A stretch of DNA of 64,000 nucleotides from Akkermansiaceae bacterium. GTDB taxonomy: Bacteria > Verrucomicrobiota > Verrucomicrobiia > Verrucomicrobiales > DEV007. Made by a program: the position numbers and the translations under genes. Location of the stretch: assembly GCA_024233085.1 (NCBI GenBank), contig JACKQC010000002.1, positions 1 through 64,000 of the forward strand, written 5' to 3'. Under the pieces are notes generated by a model. The model saw nothing but the letters and a program-made list of their open reading frames with translations. It made no database searches and had not been told where the DNA came from. Of the stretch, positions 8,956 to 17,510 are shown in pieces (within the stretch, counting starts at the first letter, position 1; the number at the start of each line of letters is the position of its first letter).

Positions 8956-10035
8956 TTATTTTTTCGCGATACCGAATCCGAACGGAATCAGCATCATCGT
9001 TAATGCCGCCGGCGCGGTCTCACGGAGATCCGACCAATCGAAGCCTTTCAACCCCGAAAGCATCAACACCCCCACCACCACCAGCGCCGGAGCGGTGGCC
9101 GCCGCGGGAAGGCGGAGAATGACCGGATGAAAAAACAGAGCAAGCAGGAAACAGGATGCCACCACCACCCCGGTTCGCCACGTCCGCCCGCCCGCCTCGA
9201 CTCCCGCGGCGGATTCCACGTAGGCCGTCACGGGTGAAGTTCCCAACAAGGCTCCAACGCTCGTCGCGGCCGCGTCCGCCACCAGCGCGGGCCCCATCCC
9301 GGGAAGCTCTCCCTTTTCGTCCACCAATCCCGCCCGCCGCGAAACCCCGATCAGCGTGCCGATGCTGTCGAACAAGTCCACGAACATCAGCATCACCACC
9401 GGCACCCAGGCCACCTGCCAATGACGAAATGGATATAACAAATCGGCTTTGAACAAAAGCGGCTCGATCGACGCCGGCGCCGCCATCCAGCGGTCCGGCC
9501 ATCGGGTGACGGCTTCACCCCCCTCACCCGGGACCCAGAGCCCCAGCACCGCCACCGCGAAGATTCCGATCAAGACACCGCCCGCGACTTTCCGAAACAA
9601 CAGCACTGAAGTCAGAATAATACCGATCATGGCCAGCGTCGCCGTATTCGGTGTCCAGCCATCCGAAAGGTCGTTCAGCGTCACCAACGTTGCCGGATGA
9701 TCGCCGATCAGCCCGCATTTCTGAAGCCCGATAAACGCGATCAGCAATCCGATTCCTACCTGCATGCCCGTCTTGAGCGACTCCGGAATCGCCCTGACGA
9801 CCGCCAATCGAAGCGGCGTCAAAGAAATCGCCAGGAACAGAATTCCATTCCAGAACACGATCCCCAGCGCCCCCTGCCAGGGAACGCCGAGATGACCGCA
9901 AATCTCGTAGGAAAAAAACGCGTTCATCCCCATCCCTGGCGCGAGAGCGATCGGCAGCCTCCCGAGGAAGGCCATCGCCAGCGTCCCGAGCGCCGCCGCC
10001 ATGGCCGTTCCTGTCACCAGCGCCCCCGAATCCAT
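8956..10035 (-). pseudogene. NCS2/AzgA-type purine permease fragment, truncated at both ends
   Basis: The 359-codon open frame matches the central part of AzgA-type xanthine/guanine/adenine permeases: MDSGALVTGT, then LPIALAPGMGMNAFFSYEI, MFVDLFDSIGTLIGVSRRAG and GTSPVTAYVESAAGVEAGG. Intact relatives are about 430-455 residues. The first ~50 residues (usually ending in VNP-I-L-x-x-AGM) are missing: the IS66 left end abuts the Met codon exactly at 10033-10035. At the other end the family motif MMPFSFSI-x-x-G-I becomes LIPFGFGIAKK-stop, so the last ~60-70 residues are also gone, next to the RAYT gene. A transport-competent product is unlikely. Confidence 0.85.
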
Positions 10036-10095
10036 GTAAGCGTCAAGAGGAGCACCTATTGAAGATAGGGTGATAAGGGTCGTAGCGTATGGGCT

Positions 10096-10479
10096 ATGAC
10101 GTCTATGACCGAGCAGATTCTGAAAACCGACAAGCTGGGGCGCGTCCGGGTTCCTGTCCAACGCCGAGAGGCATTGCTCGAGGAGTTCGAGCACAGCGGG
10201 ATGAGTGGAGCGGCTTTCGCCAAGCGATACGGGATCAACTATCAGACCTTCGCCTCCTGGCGCCAGAAGCGGAAGAAGGCCGCGGCGTCCAGCGGCAACG
10301 ATGGTCCCTCCGAGTTCCTTTTGCTGGAGGCGCTGGAGGCCCCCGAGGATGGGGATCGGGGGCCGAGGACGAATTCCAAAGCGGGTCTGGAGATCGAACT
10401 GCCCGGCGGCGCCCGGCTCTCGATCCGCGGCCCGGGGCAGGTCGCCCTGGCGGCGGAACTGCTTCGCGCCCTGCGCTGA
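10096..10479 (+). CDS. tnpA: IS66 accessory protein TnpA
   Basis: A 127-residue protein with an N-terminal helix-turn-helix-like segment (VPVQRREALLEEFEHSGMSG, then AAFAKRYGINYQTFASWRQKRK). The C-terminal tail GLEIELPGGARLSIRGPGQVA has the pattern usual for IS66 OrfA. It probably contacts the element ends. ATGs at 10096 and 10105 are both possible starts. It is the first gene of the element and precedes tnpB by 41 bp. Confidence 0.88.
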   Translation: MTSMTEQILKTDKLGRVRVPVQRREALLEEFEHSGMSGAAFAKRYGINYQTFASWRQKRKKAAASSGNDGPSEFLLLEALEAPEDGDRGPRTNSKAGLEIELPGGARLSIRGPGQVALAAELLRALR

Positions 10480-10520
10480 TTCGAACCCGTCACCGCCGTC
10501 CCCGGCCACCGGCAACCGCG

Positions 10521-10877
10521 ATGCTCAGCTTCACCGGTAGTCTCAAAGTCTATCTGGCCGTCGAGCCCTGCGACATGCGCAAGAGCTTCAACGGGCTCTA
10601 CGCCCTGGCCGAGGGGACGCTTGGCGCCGACCCGAAAAGCGGCGCGCTGTTCGTCTTCTGCAACCGGCGGCGCAACCGGATCAAGCTCCTCTACCACGAT
10701 GGCACCGGCCTGTGGGTGGCGGCCAAGCGCCTGGAGGCGGGAACCTTCTCCTGGCCGAAGCGCCAGAGGGAGGATGAGAAAAGGTTGCGCCTGACCCCCG
10801 AAGCCCTCGCCCTGCTCACCGACGGGATCGACCTGCGGGGCGCCCGGCTGCGCGAATGGTATCGGCGGGAAGAGTGA
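10521..10877 (+). CDS. tnpB: IS66 accessory protein TnpB
   Basis: A 118-residue protein with the conserved IS66 Orf2 pattern: EPCDMRKSFNGLYALAEG, FVFCNRRRNRIKLLYHDGTG, WVAAKRLEAGTF and a C-terminal TLLTDGIDLR-like segment. It is required with TnpA for IS66 transposition, although its biochemical role is not settled. The ATG at 10521 gives the usual family length; a longer frame open upstream overlaps tnpA and is not used. Confidence 0.9.
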   Translation: MLSFTGSLKVYLAVEPCDMRKSFNGLYALAEGTLGADPKSGALFVFCNRRRNRIKLLYHDGTGLWVAAKRLEAGTFSWPKRQREDEKRLRLTPEALALLTDGIDLRGARLREWYRREE

Positions 10878-10948
10878 GGCGATTCTTTTTTCGCCTTTCG
10901 GAAAGAAATCCAGATGACAGGACGCCGGAACCAGTTAGGATACCGGGC

Positions 10949-12475
10949 ATGACGGAACTGGAGTGGGCCCACGCCGAGATCGCCCGCCTGCGCGAGGAAA
11001 ACCGCCTGCTGCGCCAGAAGCTCGACCTGGTCATCCGCCAGCTCTTCGGGAGGAAGAGCGAGAGGCTCGATCCCGCGCAGTTGGAGCTGCTGCTCGGCGA
11101 ATTGGACGAGCCGGAGGGAAAAACCCGGGCCTCCGCCGCTTGCCCGGGGCTGGCGGAGGCCGAAATCCCGGAGAGAAAGAACCCCCGCCGCAAGTCCACT
11201 GAAGCGGGCCGGGTGCGGCTGCCCGAGAACCTTGCGGTGGTCGAGGAGGTCATCGAGCCCGAGCCGGTCAAAGGCTGTCCGGAGGCGTGGCGGCGCATCG
11301 GGGAAGAGGTCAGCGAGCAACTCGACTACGAGCCGGGTTACTTCTTTCGCCGACGACTGATCCGTCCCAAGTATGTGAGGATCGCCAAAGCGGAGGCGCC
11401 CCCCATCGTCGCGCCTCTGCCGGAAAAGCTCTTGGAGCGCGGCCTCCTCGCCCCCGGGCTGCTGGCCCACATCGTGATCGCCAAATACGCCGATCACCTC
11501 CCGCTTTACCGGCAGGAGCAGATCTATCTGCAACGTCACGGAGTGGGCCTCTCGCGCCAGACGATGGCCAACGGCGTGGCCCTGGTGGCCGAATGGCTGC
11601 GGCCCGTGGTGAGGGCGATGGAGGCCGAGCAATTCGCCGGCGGTTACGTCCAGATTGACGAAACGCCTGTCAAATACCTGGCGCCCGGCACGGGCAAGAC
11701 CGCGCGGGGCTACCTGTGGACCTGTCATCGGCCCGGAGGGGACACCCTTTACCACTGGCACGCCGGACGGGGCAACCGATGCCTGGAGACCATCGTGCCC
11801 CACGACTTCGAGGGCACGATCCAATGCGACGCTTACAGCGCCTATCGGACCTTTGCCCGGGGGCGTGAGGAGGTGGAGTTGGCCGGTTGCTGGGCGCATG
11901 TGAGACGCCGCTTCCACGAGGCCTTCGTGCAGGGCGAATCGAAGTTGCGGGCGGCCTGGGTGCTGCGCCAGATCGGTCATCTTTACCGGATCGAGGAGGA
12001 GCTTCGCCGGAGCCGGGCGGGCCCGCGCTGGCGTGAAGCGATCCGCCAGAGTCGGAGTCGCCCCATCGTCGAACGCGTCCACCGAGCGCTTCATCGGTTC
12101 GAAAAAAGTCGCCAACACCTGCCCCAAAGCCTGATGGGCAGGGCGATCGCCTATGCCCTGGGCCAGTGGCCGATGCTGATCGGGTGGCTTGGCGACGGCC
12201 GAATCGAAATCGACAACAACCTTTGCGAGAACGCGATTCGGCCGACGGCTGTCGGGAAGAAGAACTGGCTGTTCATCGGGGCCGAGGAAGCCGGTTGGCG
12301 AAGTGCCGTGATCTACTCGGTGATTACCAGTTGCCGCAACCGGGGAATCGATCCCCATGAATATCTCCGGGACGTGCTCACCCGTCTGCCCACGATGACC
12401 AATCGACAGATCCCCGATATCACGCCCGCGGCTTGGGCGGCTTCCCGCCAACGGCCGCCAAAGTTGGCATCGTAA
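10949..12475 (+). CDS. tnpC: IS66 transposase TnpC (DDE type)
   Basis: A 508-residue transposase, full length for IS66. Residues 1-40 form a leucine-rich coiled coil (ARLREENRLLRQKLDLVIRQ). The catalytic aspartates are in YVQIDETPVKYL and IQCDAYSAYRTF. The catalytic Glu is in IDNNLCENAIRP, followed by the conserved KKNWLFIGAEEAG. The start at 10949 puts the coiled coil at the N-terminus; an open extension to 10856 overlaps tnpB and looks non-coding. No disabling mutation is visible, so this copy may be active. Confidence 0.93.
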   Translation: MTELEWAHAEIARLREENRLLRQKLDLVIRQLFGRKSERLDPAQLELLLGELDEPEGKTRASAACPGLAEAEIPERKNPRRKSTEAGRVRLPENLAVVEEVIEPEPVKGCPEAWRRIGEEVSEQLDYEPGYFFRRRLIRPKYVRIAKAEAPPIVAPLPEKLLERGLLAPGLLAHIVIAKYADHLPLYRQEQIYLQRHGVGLSRQTMANGVALVAEWLRPVVRAMEAEQFAGGYVQIDETPVKYLAPGTGKTARGYLWTCHRPGGDTLYHWHAGRGNRCLETIVPHDFEGTIQCDAYSAYRTFARGREEVELAGCWAHVRRRFHEAFVQGESKLRAAWVLRQIGHLYRIEEELRRSRAGPRWREAIRQSRSRPIVERVHRALHRFEKSRQHLPQSLMGRAIAYALGQWPMLIGWLGDGRIEIDNNLCENAIRPTAVGKKNWLFIGAEEAGWRSAVIYSVITSCRNRGIDPHEYLRDVLTRLPTMTNRQIPDITPAAWAASRQRPPKLAS

Positions 12476-12794
12476 GTCGTAGGTGTCATAACCCTACGCT
12501 ACGACGAATATGACCCCGGCCCGGTCAAGAGGGGCTCCGCTTGACGCTTACGGTAAGTAAGCATACGAGCCAAAATTTCGGAGCCCGCCCCTGTCAAGCG
12601 TTTTTTCCGAGCTATTTCCGGCACGCTGGCGGCGTTTCAGCCCGCTCGAGGGTGATTTCGACCCTCGAAAAATGACCTCACCACGCCGCCCACACACGCC
12701 GCCAGCCCCCTCCTGGCGGCCATTTTCGCCGCAAATATTGGACACCCATGTTTTTAAATTTGTCGCCTAACACCTAGCGGCAGCGCCCCAAAAC

Positions 12795-13745
12795 TTAGGG
12801 TGCGCCCGAACCCAATTGACTGGGTTGTTGTTTCGACGCCATGACATTGCTAATCACCACGCCAAGTAAAAACGAAAAACTTATAAAGGGGGACGCAATC
12901 GTGATCGCAACAATGTCTATCGCTAGAGCCAGCCGAGAAGAATTGGGTCGAACTATACGTGAGCCCCCCAAAACAAGTGACGGCACGTATGAGACAAGGG
13001 CTGCGACGATCGCTCCGATAGCCCCTGCGCTAATCACAAAACACAGCATAACCAGAACGAGATATAATATCAGAACAAGTTGGGCTTCAGACTTCTCGCG
13101 GAAATAAGCGGAGAACTTCGAAAAGACAACAATGACAGCCACGAGTGCGACGGCGGCTCCGCCATGTTGAAACCATGTCACAAGCGAAGAAAGGTATCGA
13201 CCGAATCGAGCGTCGGGGTCATCCAACGCTTTGCGATTGCGCATTAGCGCTTCTGCGGTGCAGCCGACCCATGCGGCAAGTGTCGGCACCTTTCCCCGAA
13301 AAAGCGCGAACACCAACGCGGCGAAAACTCCACCGATCTTCGCAGCATCTGTCATCATACCGGTGGCCACAAGGGTTACGATCGAAATCACCGCAACTAT
13401 CACAAAAATCCATCCAAATAATGACAAGAGAGCGACGCGCTGCAGTCTTTTCGTAACTAGTCCCGGGGGTAATTGATCTTGGATTGCATTCAGACCATGG
13501 TCAATTTTTATACCAACACTCCGTAAATACAGAACTTTGTCGTCTCCCGCAACCACAAGTTTTGTCAACTTACCCTCGATGGGCTTGACTGCTAAACTCG
13601 CTGGCGCTTCGACTCGAAAAATGCGATCTGCTTTTACTTCGATCGATTCCTGTGTCGAGGTATTTATCAGGCAAACTTTGGAAAAGCCTTTGAAACGGAC
13701 GTCCCAGATTGGGTTTCTTTTAGCGTATATCTGTGTGAATTTCAT
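12795..13745 (-). CDS. Orphan multi-pass membrane protein, function unknown, atypical base composition
   Basis: A 316-residue protein that I do not recognise. The first ~110 residues are soluble and beta-rich (MKFTQIYAKRNPIWDVRFKG). About six hydrophobic segments follow, including LLSLFGWIFVIVAVISIVTL, GGAAVALVAVIVVFSKF, LILYLVLVMLCFVISAGAI and a last helix before SNVMASKQQ. Codon use and base composition are clearly AT-richer than the rest of the window, suggesting acquisition from another genome. It lies alone between the IS66 and ISL3 elements. The ATG at 13745 follows a purine-rich AAAAAGAAAG. The 243 bp between its stop and IS66 hold no convincing gene. Confidence 0.7.
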   Translation of the reverse strand: MKFTQIYAKRNPIWDVRFKGFSKVCLINTSTQESIEVKADRIFRVEAPASLAVKPIEGKLTKLVVAGDDKVLYLRSVGIKIDHGLNAIQDQLPPGLVTKRLQRVALLSLFGWIFVIVAVISIVTLVATGMMTDAAKIGGVFAALVFALFRGKVPTLAAWVGCTAEALMRNRKALDDPDARFGRYLSSLVTWFQHGGAAVALVAVIVVFSKFSAYFREKSEAQLVLILYLVLVMLCFVISAGAIGAIVAALVSYVPSLVLGGSRIVRPNSSRLALAIDIVAITIASPFISFSFLLGVVISNVMASKQQPSQLGSGAP

Positions 13746-13845
13746 ACTTTCTTTTTGATCTTGCCTGACAAATAGAATCTGGTTCTTCGTCGATTTCAGT
13801 GGGTTCAAGCTTGAAGAGCCGCTTGCTTGTGGATGAGGATGCCCC

Positions 13846-15156
13846 ATGAGCACAGAGACAAGCAAGGAGTTTTTCGAGTCGATTCTTGGGTTGGGGCCGG
13901 ACTGGCAAGTGTCGGAGGTGAGGTTGGACAAGACATCGGACAAGGTGACTCTTGATCTTTCGCTGCGCGCTGGAACGAAGGTTGCCTGTCCCGAGTGCGG
14001 GAAGCGCTGCGCCATCTACGACCGGAACGCGCCGCGCGAGTGGCGGCATCTGGACACGATGCAGTTGAAGACGGTGCTGCGCGCCCGTCTTCCCCGGGCG
14101 AACTGTCCCGAGCACGGTCCGCAGACCGTCCGCGTTCCCTGGGCCGATCCGATGGCGCGCTTCACCCTCGCCTTCGAGGCGCACGCCATCGACGTGCTGG
14201 AGAACGCGCGAAGCACCACCCAGGCGTGCGACCTGCTCAAAATCGGATGGGCGACGGCCGACCGGATCATGGAGCGGGGAGTGGCGCGGGGACTGGAAAG
14301 GCGCAAGCTCGAAGATCTTCGCCACGTGGGAATCGACGAATCGGAGCGTAGCGGAGATAGACTGCCAAAGGCAGCCCGAAGGGCGAGCGAAGCGAGTCAA
14401 AAGAGCTTCCTCAAAGGGCATCGCTACATCACCACGCTCAACGACCTGGACCGCGGCCGCGTGCTCGAGGTCGTCGAGGGCCGAACCGAGGAGGACGCCC
14501 TCGCCCTCTGGGGCAAGATTCCCGAGACCAGCCGCGCAACGATCAAGGCCGTGGCCATGGACATGTGGCAGGCCTTCGAGAACGCGGCGCGGCGCATGGT
14601 GCCCGGGGCGGAGATCGTCCACGACAAGTTCCACATCGCCAAACATCTCAACGACGGGGTCAACCGGGTTCGCATCGAGGAGCACCGGCGCCTGCTCCGA
14701 GAGGGCGACGACCGGCTCAAGGGGACCCGCTGGTTCTGGCTGAGGGCCGAGGACAACCTCACCGACGCCCAATACGAGAGCTTCCGGGACATCAAGGACG
14801 CGGCTTTGAAGACCTCGAAGGCTTGGCTCATCAAAGAGGCTTTCCGCTTCTTCTGGGTGGTGCCGAAGACCTCCGACGAGGCGGAGGAATACTTCGGGCA
14901 ATGGTACCGGCACACGATCTACAGCAAACTCGAACCGATGAAAAAGGTCGCCCGGATGCTCAAGGAGCGGCTCGGCAACGTGGTGACCTGGTGGCGGCAT
15001 CCGATCACCAACGCGGTGAGCGAGGGCCTCAACAGCAGAATCCAGAGCATCAAGTCGGCGGCGCGCGGGTTCCACTCCTTCGCCAGCTACCGCGTCCGCA
15101 TCCTCTTCTTCTGCGGCAAACTCGATCTCAAGCCCAGGCTTACCCACTCAATTTGA
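13846..15156 (+). CDS. ISL3-family transposase with a 20-residue insertion beside the active site
   Basis: A 436-residue DDE transposase. The N-terminal zinc-binding segment is VACPECGKRCAIYD with NCPEHGPQ. It is followed by a helix-turn-helix (ARSTTQACDLLKIGWATADR). The first catalytic Asp is in RHVGIDE, the second in VAMDMWQAF, and the Glu in NAVSEGLNSRIQSIKSAARG. In ISL3 enzymes the first Asp is followed directly by K-S-F-x-x-G-H; here 20 residues (165-185) separate VGIDE from KSFLKGHRYI. This comes from a 60-bp in-frame insertion that itself looks like a palindromic repeat. The rest is full length, so the gene may still be expressed, but activity is doubtful. Confidence 0.92.
   Translation: MSTETSKEFFESILGLGPDWQVSEVRLDKTSDKVTLDLSLRAGTKVACPECGKRCAIYDRNAPREWRHLDTMQLKTVLRARLPRANCPEHGPQTVRVPWADPMARFTLAFEAHAIDVLENARSTTQACDLLKIGWATADRIMERGVARGLERRKLEDLRHVGIDESERSGDRLPKAARRASEASQKSFLKGHRYITTLNDLDRGRVLEVVEGRTEEDALALWGKIPETSRATIKAVAMDMWQAFENAARRMVPGAEIVHDKFHIAKHLNDGVNRVRIEEHRRLLREGDDRLKGTRWFWLRAEDNLTDAQYESFRDIKDAALKTSKAWLIKEAFRFFWVVPKTSDEAEEYFGQWYRHTIYSKLEPMKKVARMLKERLGNVVTWWRHPITNAVSEGLNSRIQSIKSAARGFHSFASYRVRILFFCGKLDLKPRLTHSI
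14341..14400. repeat. 60-bp repeat-like in-frame insertion in the ISL3 transposase
   Basis: The segment runs from TCGGAGCGTAGCGGAGATAG to GGCGAGCGAAGCGAGTCAA and holds a small perfect hairpin, CTGCC-AAA-GGCAG. The GAGCG-AGCGA pattern resembles small palindromic intergenic repeats found in many genomes. Its borders are set by the otherwise contiguous family motif VGIDE/KSFLKGH. It contains no stop codon in the transposase frame. No second copy was noticed in the window. Confidence 0.65.
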
Positions 15157-15180
15157 CGAAGAACCGTTTTTTTTCGAAAT

Positions 15181-15729
15181 CTATCGCCTCACGCGAAAGG
15201 AGCGGATCATGCGAAAGATTTCCTGTTCGCGCACCTCGCGAACGGGTTTGTGGAGGCTGCCCTGCAGGATGTAGATGGAGCTTTTCGCGCCGACGGCGGT
15301 GAGATGATAGACGAAGGGCACGACGCGGTCGTCGGTCTTGAGGTCGACTTCGAGCCGGATGTAGGCGCCGGGCAGGTCGCCGACGGTGACGCGCTTGGTG
15401 GGATCGATCTTCCGGACGATGAAAACCTCGGCCTGCCCCTCGAACATGTCGCGAACCATGCCCTCCAGATTCTCGGCCACGTCCATGGTGCCGGAATCGT
15501 CGGCTTTCAGAATGTACATCGAGGTGCGGCGGTCCGACGACTCGTAGCCGGCGACGGCGCTGGAGCCGGACATGTTTTGCTTCGAATCCCTCCAACCGGG
15601 CGGCAGGTCGATGGCGACGCTGCCATCCTCGGAAACGACGGGCTTGTCGTCGAAGGCGAACGCGGAAAAACCCGCCGGCAAGGCCAGCCCGAGCGCCAAA
15701 ATCACCCGCATTCGCATGGGTCTCACCAT
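15181..15729 (-). CDS. Secreted protein of unknown function
   Basis: A 182-residue protein starting at the ATG at 15729 with a signal peptide (MVRPMRMRVILALGLALPAG, cleavage probably near FSAFAFDD). The mature part, DGSVAIDLPPGWRDSKQNMS then GYESSDRRTSMYILKADDSG, has alternating strands and resembles small periplasmic proteins that carry a Pro-x-G-W-type segment. No catalytic motif is recognised. The longer frame upstream to 15795 would bury the signal peptide and is rejected. Its stop codon lies 15 bp from the ISL3 right end, so the native downstream context is lost. Confidence 0.65.
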   Translation of the reverse strand: MVRPMRMRVILALGLALPAGFSAFAFDDKPVVSEDGSVAIDLPPGWRDSKQNMSGSSAVAGYESSDRRTSMYILKADDSGTMDVAENLEGMVRDMFEGQAEVFIVRKIDPTKRVTVGDLPGAYIRLEVDLKTDDRVVPFVYHLTAVGAKSSIYILQGSLHKPVREVREQEIFRMIRSFRVRR

Positions 15730-15840
15730 GCTATTTAAACAGAGTCTTCCGCCCTCCGCCAGCCTGTTCGGGGTGTGGACGAAAGTGGCGGACATTTTGA
15801 AATTCTCGGCGATTTGCTTGAAAATCGTTGGCGGTATCCG

Positions 15841-16054
15841 AAAACGCCAACGGCGTTTTGGAAGGAAGACCGGGGTTGGAACAACCCCGGGAATAGGAGG
15901 CGATCAATTGCCAACCCTGAAAGGGTTGCGCGGGTGGTGGTGAAAGTCGCGGCTGCGGCGATTCCGCAACCCCTTCAGGGTTGGCGGCATGTGGGTCATC
16001 AGTTCCCGGGGTTGTTCCAACCCCAGGCTTCCCAGTGGAATGCCCTTGGCATTC
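15841..16054. repeat. R2 palindromic repeats, inverted pair upstream of dapL
   Basis: Two R2 copies face each other across a centre near 15948. The left copy (15841-15930) holds AAACGCC-AAC-GGCGTTT, GGGGTTGGAACAACCCC and CCAACCCTGAAAGGGTTG. The right copy (15966-16054) holds GCAACCCCTTCAGGGTTGG, GGGGTTGTTCCAACCCC and GAATGCCCTTGGCATTC in mirror order. The same units occur around the 37.4-kb transposase. The remaining gap 15730-16190 holds no gene; dapL transcription probably starts within or after this block. Confidence 0.8.
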
Positions 16055-16190
16055 TCCGAAATTCGGTTTGATGACCGGCACTTTCATTCACACCCGCCTG
16101 TTCGCTTGCGTGACGGTGAAAATTCGGTTCAATCCCACAGCAGACGCGTCCCTCTCGACGACCTTCTCGAAAACGCCCACCGCTCATCCC

Positions 16191-17420
16191 ATGGCCCGCC
16201 TCAACGACAACTTCCGCAAGCTGAAAGCCGGATACCTTTTTCCGGAGATCGCCCGGCGCGTGAAAGCCTTCACCGACGCGAATCCCGACGCCGCGAAAAA
16301 CATCATCCGCTGCGGAATCGGCGACGTGACGGAACCGCTGCCGAACGCGTGCCGCGAGGCGATGCACGCCGCGATCGACGAACTCGGCACGCGCGAGCGT
16401 TTTCACGGATACGGTCCGGAACAGGGCTACGAATTCCTGCGCCAGGCGATCGTGGACCACCAGTTCGCCGGCCTCGGCATCGCGGCGGACGAGGTTTTCA
16501 TCTCGGACGGTTCGAAGTGCGACACGGGCAACATTCTCGATGTGTTCGGCCCCGGAAACCGGATCGCGATCACCGATCCGGTCTACCCGGTTTACGTGGA
16601 CACGAACGTGATGGCGGGAAACACGGGCGAGGCGAACGCGGCCGGCGCCTTCGAGGGCCTGCTTTACCTGCCCTGCACGGCCGAGAACCGGTTCGTGCCC
16701 GCGATTCCCGCGGAAAAAGCCGACCTGATCTATCTCTGCTATCCGAACAACCCGACCGGCGCCACGGCGACGCGCGAACAGCTCGCGGACTGGGTGACCT
16801 ACGCGCGCGCCAACGGATCGATCATTCTCTACGACGCGGCCTACGAGGTTTTCATCCGGGACGCCGACGTCCCGCGCTCGATCTTCGAGATCGACGGCGC
16901 GAAGGAGTGCGCGATCGAGTTTCGCAGCTTTTCGAAGATCGCGGGCTTCACCGGCGTGCGCTGCGCCTACACGATCATTCCGAAGGCGCTGGAGGGCACG
17001 CTGGCCGACGGCTCGAGGCAGGCGGTGCATCCGCTGTGGTCGCGGCGGCACAGCACGAAGTTCAACGGCGCGAGCTACCCGGTGCAGCGGGGCGCGGCGG
17101 CGATTTTCACGGAGGCGGGCAAGGCGGAGGTGGCGGCGCTGATTTCCCATTACATGGGGAATGCCGGGCTGATCCGCGAGGCCTGCGAAAAGGCCGGTCT
17201 CTCCGTCTTCGGCGGCGAAAACGCGCCCTACGTCTGGGTCCAATGCCCGGCGGGAATCGACAGTTGGGGCATGTTCGACAAGATGCTGGAGCAGGCCAAC
17301 GTGGTCGTCACCCCCGGCGCGGGATTCGGCGCGGCGGGCGAGGGATACTTCCGCGTTTCGGCCTTCAACAGCCGCGAAAACGTCGAGGAAGTGTGCCGGC
17401 GCATCGCGGCGCATCTGTGA
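16191..17420 (+). CDS. dapL: LL-diaminopimelate aminotransferase
   Basis: A 409-residue, full-length class I/II PLP aminotransferase of the DapL group. DapL converts tetrahydrodipicolinate to LL-2,6-diaminopimelate in one step for lysine and peptidoglycan synthesis, and is characteristic of PVC bacteria and plants. Diagnostic segments are the N-terminal [15 protein letters not shown], then [42 protein letters not shown] and [15 protein letters not shown]. The PLP-binding Lys is in [17 protein letters not shown]. The ATG at 16191 matches the usual N-terminus; the frame stays open upstream but that part is repeat sequence. It is monocistronic here. Confidence is high from the DapL-specific motifs. 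Confidence 0.95.
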   Translation: MARLNDNFRKLKAGYLFPEIARRVKAFTDANPDAAKNIIRCGIGDVTEPLPNACREAMHAAIDELGTRERFHGYGPEQGYEFLRQAIVDHQFAGLGIAADEVFISDGSKCDTGNILDVFGPGNRIAITDPVYPVYVDTNVMAGNTGEANAAGAFEGLLYLPCTAENRFVPAIPAEKADLIYLCYPNNPTGATATREQLADWVTYARANGSIILYDAAYEVFIRDADVPRSIFEIDGAKECAIEFRSFSKIAGFTGVRCAYTIIPKALEGTLADGSRQAVHPLWSRRHSTKFNGASYPVQRGAAAIFTEAGKAEVAALISHYMGNAGLIREACEKAGLSVFGGENAPYVWVQCPAGIDSWGMFDKMLEQANVVVTPGAGFGAAGEGYFRVSAFNSRENVEEVCRRIAAHL

Positions 17421-17510
17421 TCGGGTGGCTCACACGGGCGCTCCGCGGTGGCCGCGGCACTTTTCGCGGTCGCGTTTCCCTTCGTCAATTTTCGTCATCT
17501 GGACCGCGGC

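Larger units (their letters stand above)
10036..12551 (+). mobile_element. Complete IS66-family insertion sequence (2,516 bp)
   Basis: The terminal inverted repeats are GTAAGCGTCAAGAGGAGC at the left end and GTAAGCGTCAAGCGGAGC (read inward on the minus strand) at the right end. The GTAAGCG start is typical of IS66. Inside are the three standard genes tnpA, tnpB and tnpC in order. The 8 bp outside the ends, GAATCCAT (10028-10035) and GGTAAGTA (12552-12559), are not a duplication, so one flank was changed after insertion. The left end abuts the permease fragment. Confidence 0.92.
13781..15165 (+). mobile_element. ISL3-family insertion sequence (1,385 bp)
   Basis: The ends match as imperfect inverted repeats: GGTTCTTCGTCGATTTCAGT on the left and GGTTCTTCGTCAAATTGAGT on the right (minus strand), both continuing GGGT. 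A single ISL3 transposase gene fills the element. The 8 bp flanking each side (TAGAATCT and GTTTTTTT) do not match, so no target duplication survives. It lies 36 bp upstream of the orphan membrane gene's start and 15 bp from the stop of the next gene. Confidence 0.9.

Noticed and set aside
12548..12745. 65-codon minus-strand open frame beside IS66
   Set aside because: No family, no ribosome site, and it begins in unrelated flank DNA and runs into the IS end; not supported as a gene.
12765..12797. Integron attC-like core GTTAGGC (minus strand) just after the orphan gene
   Set aside because: The 7-mer is common by chance, the matching 5' core reads CCCTAAG rather than GCCTAAC, the distance is shorter than known attC sites, and no integrase or cassette array is present.
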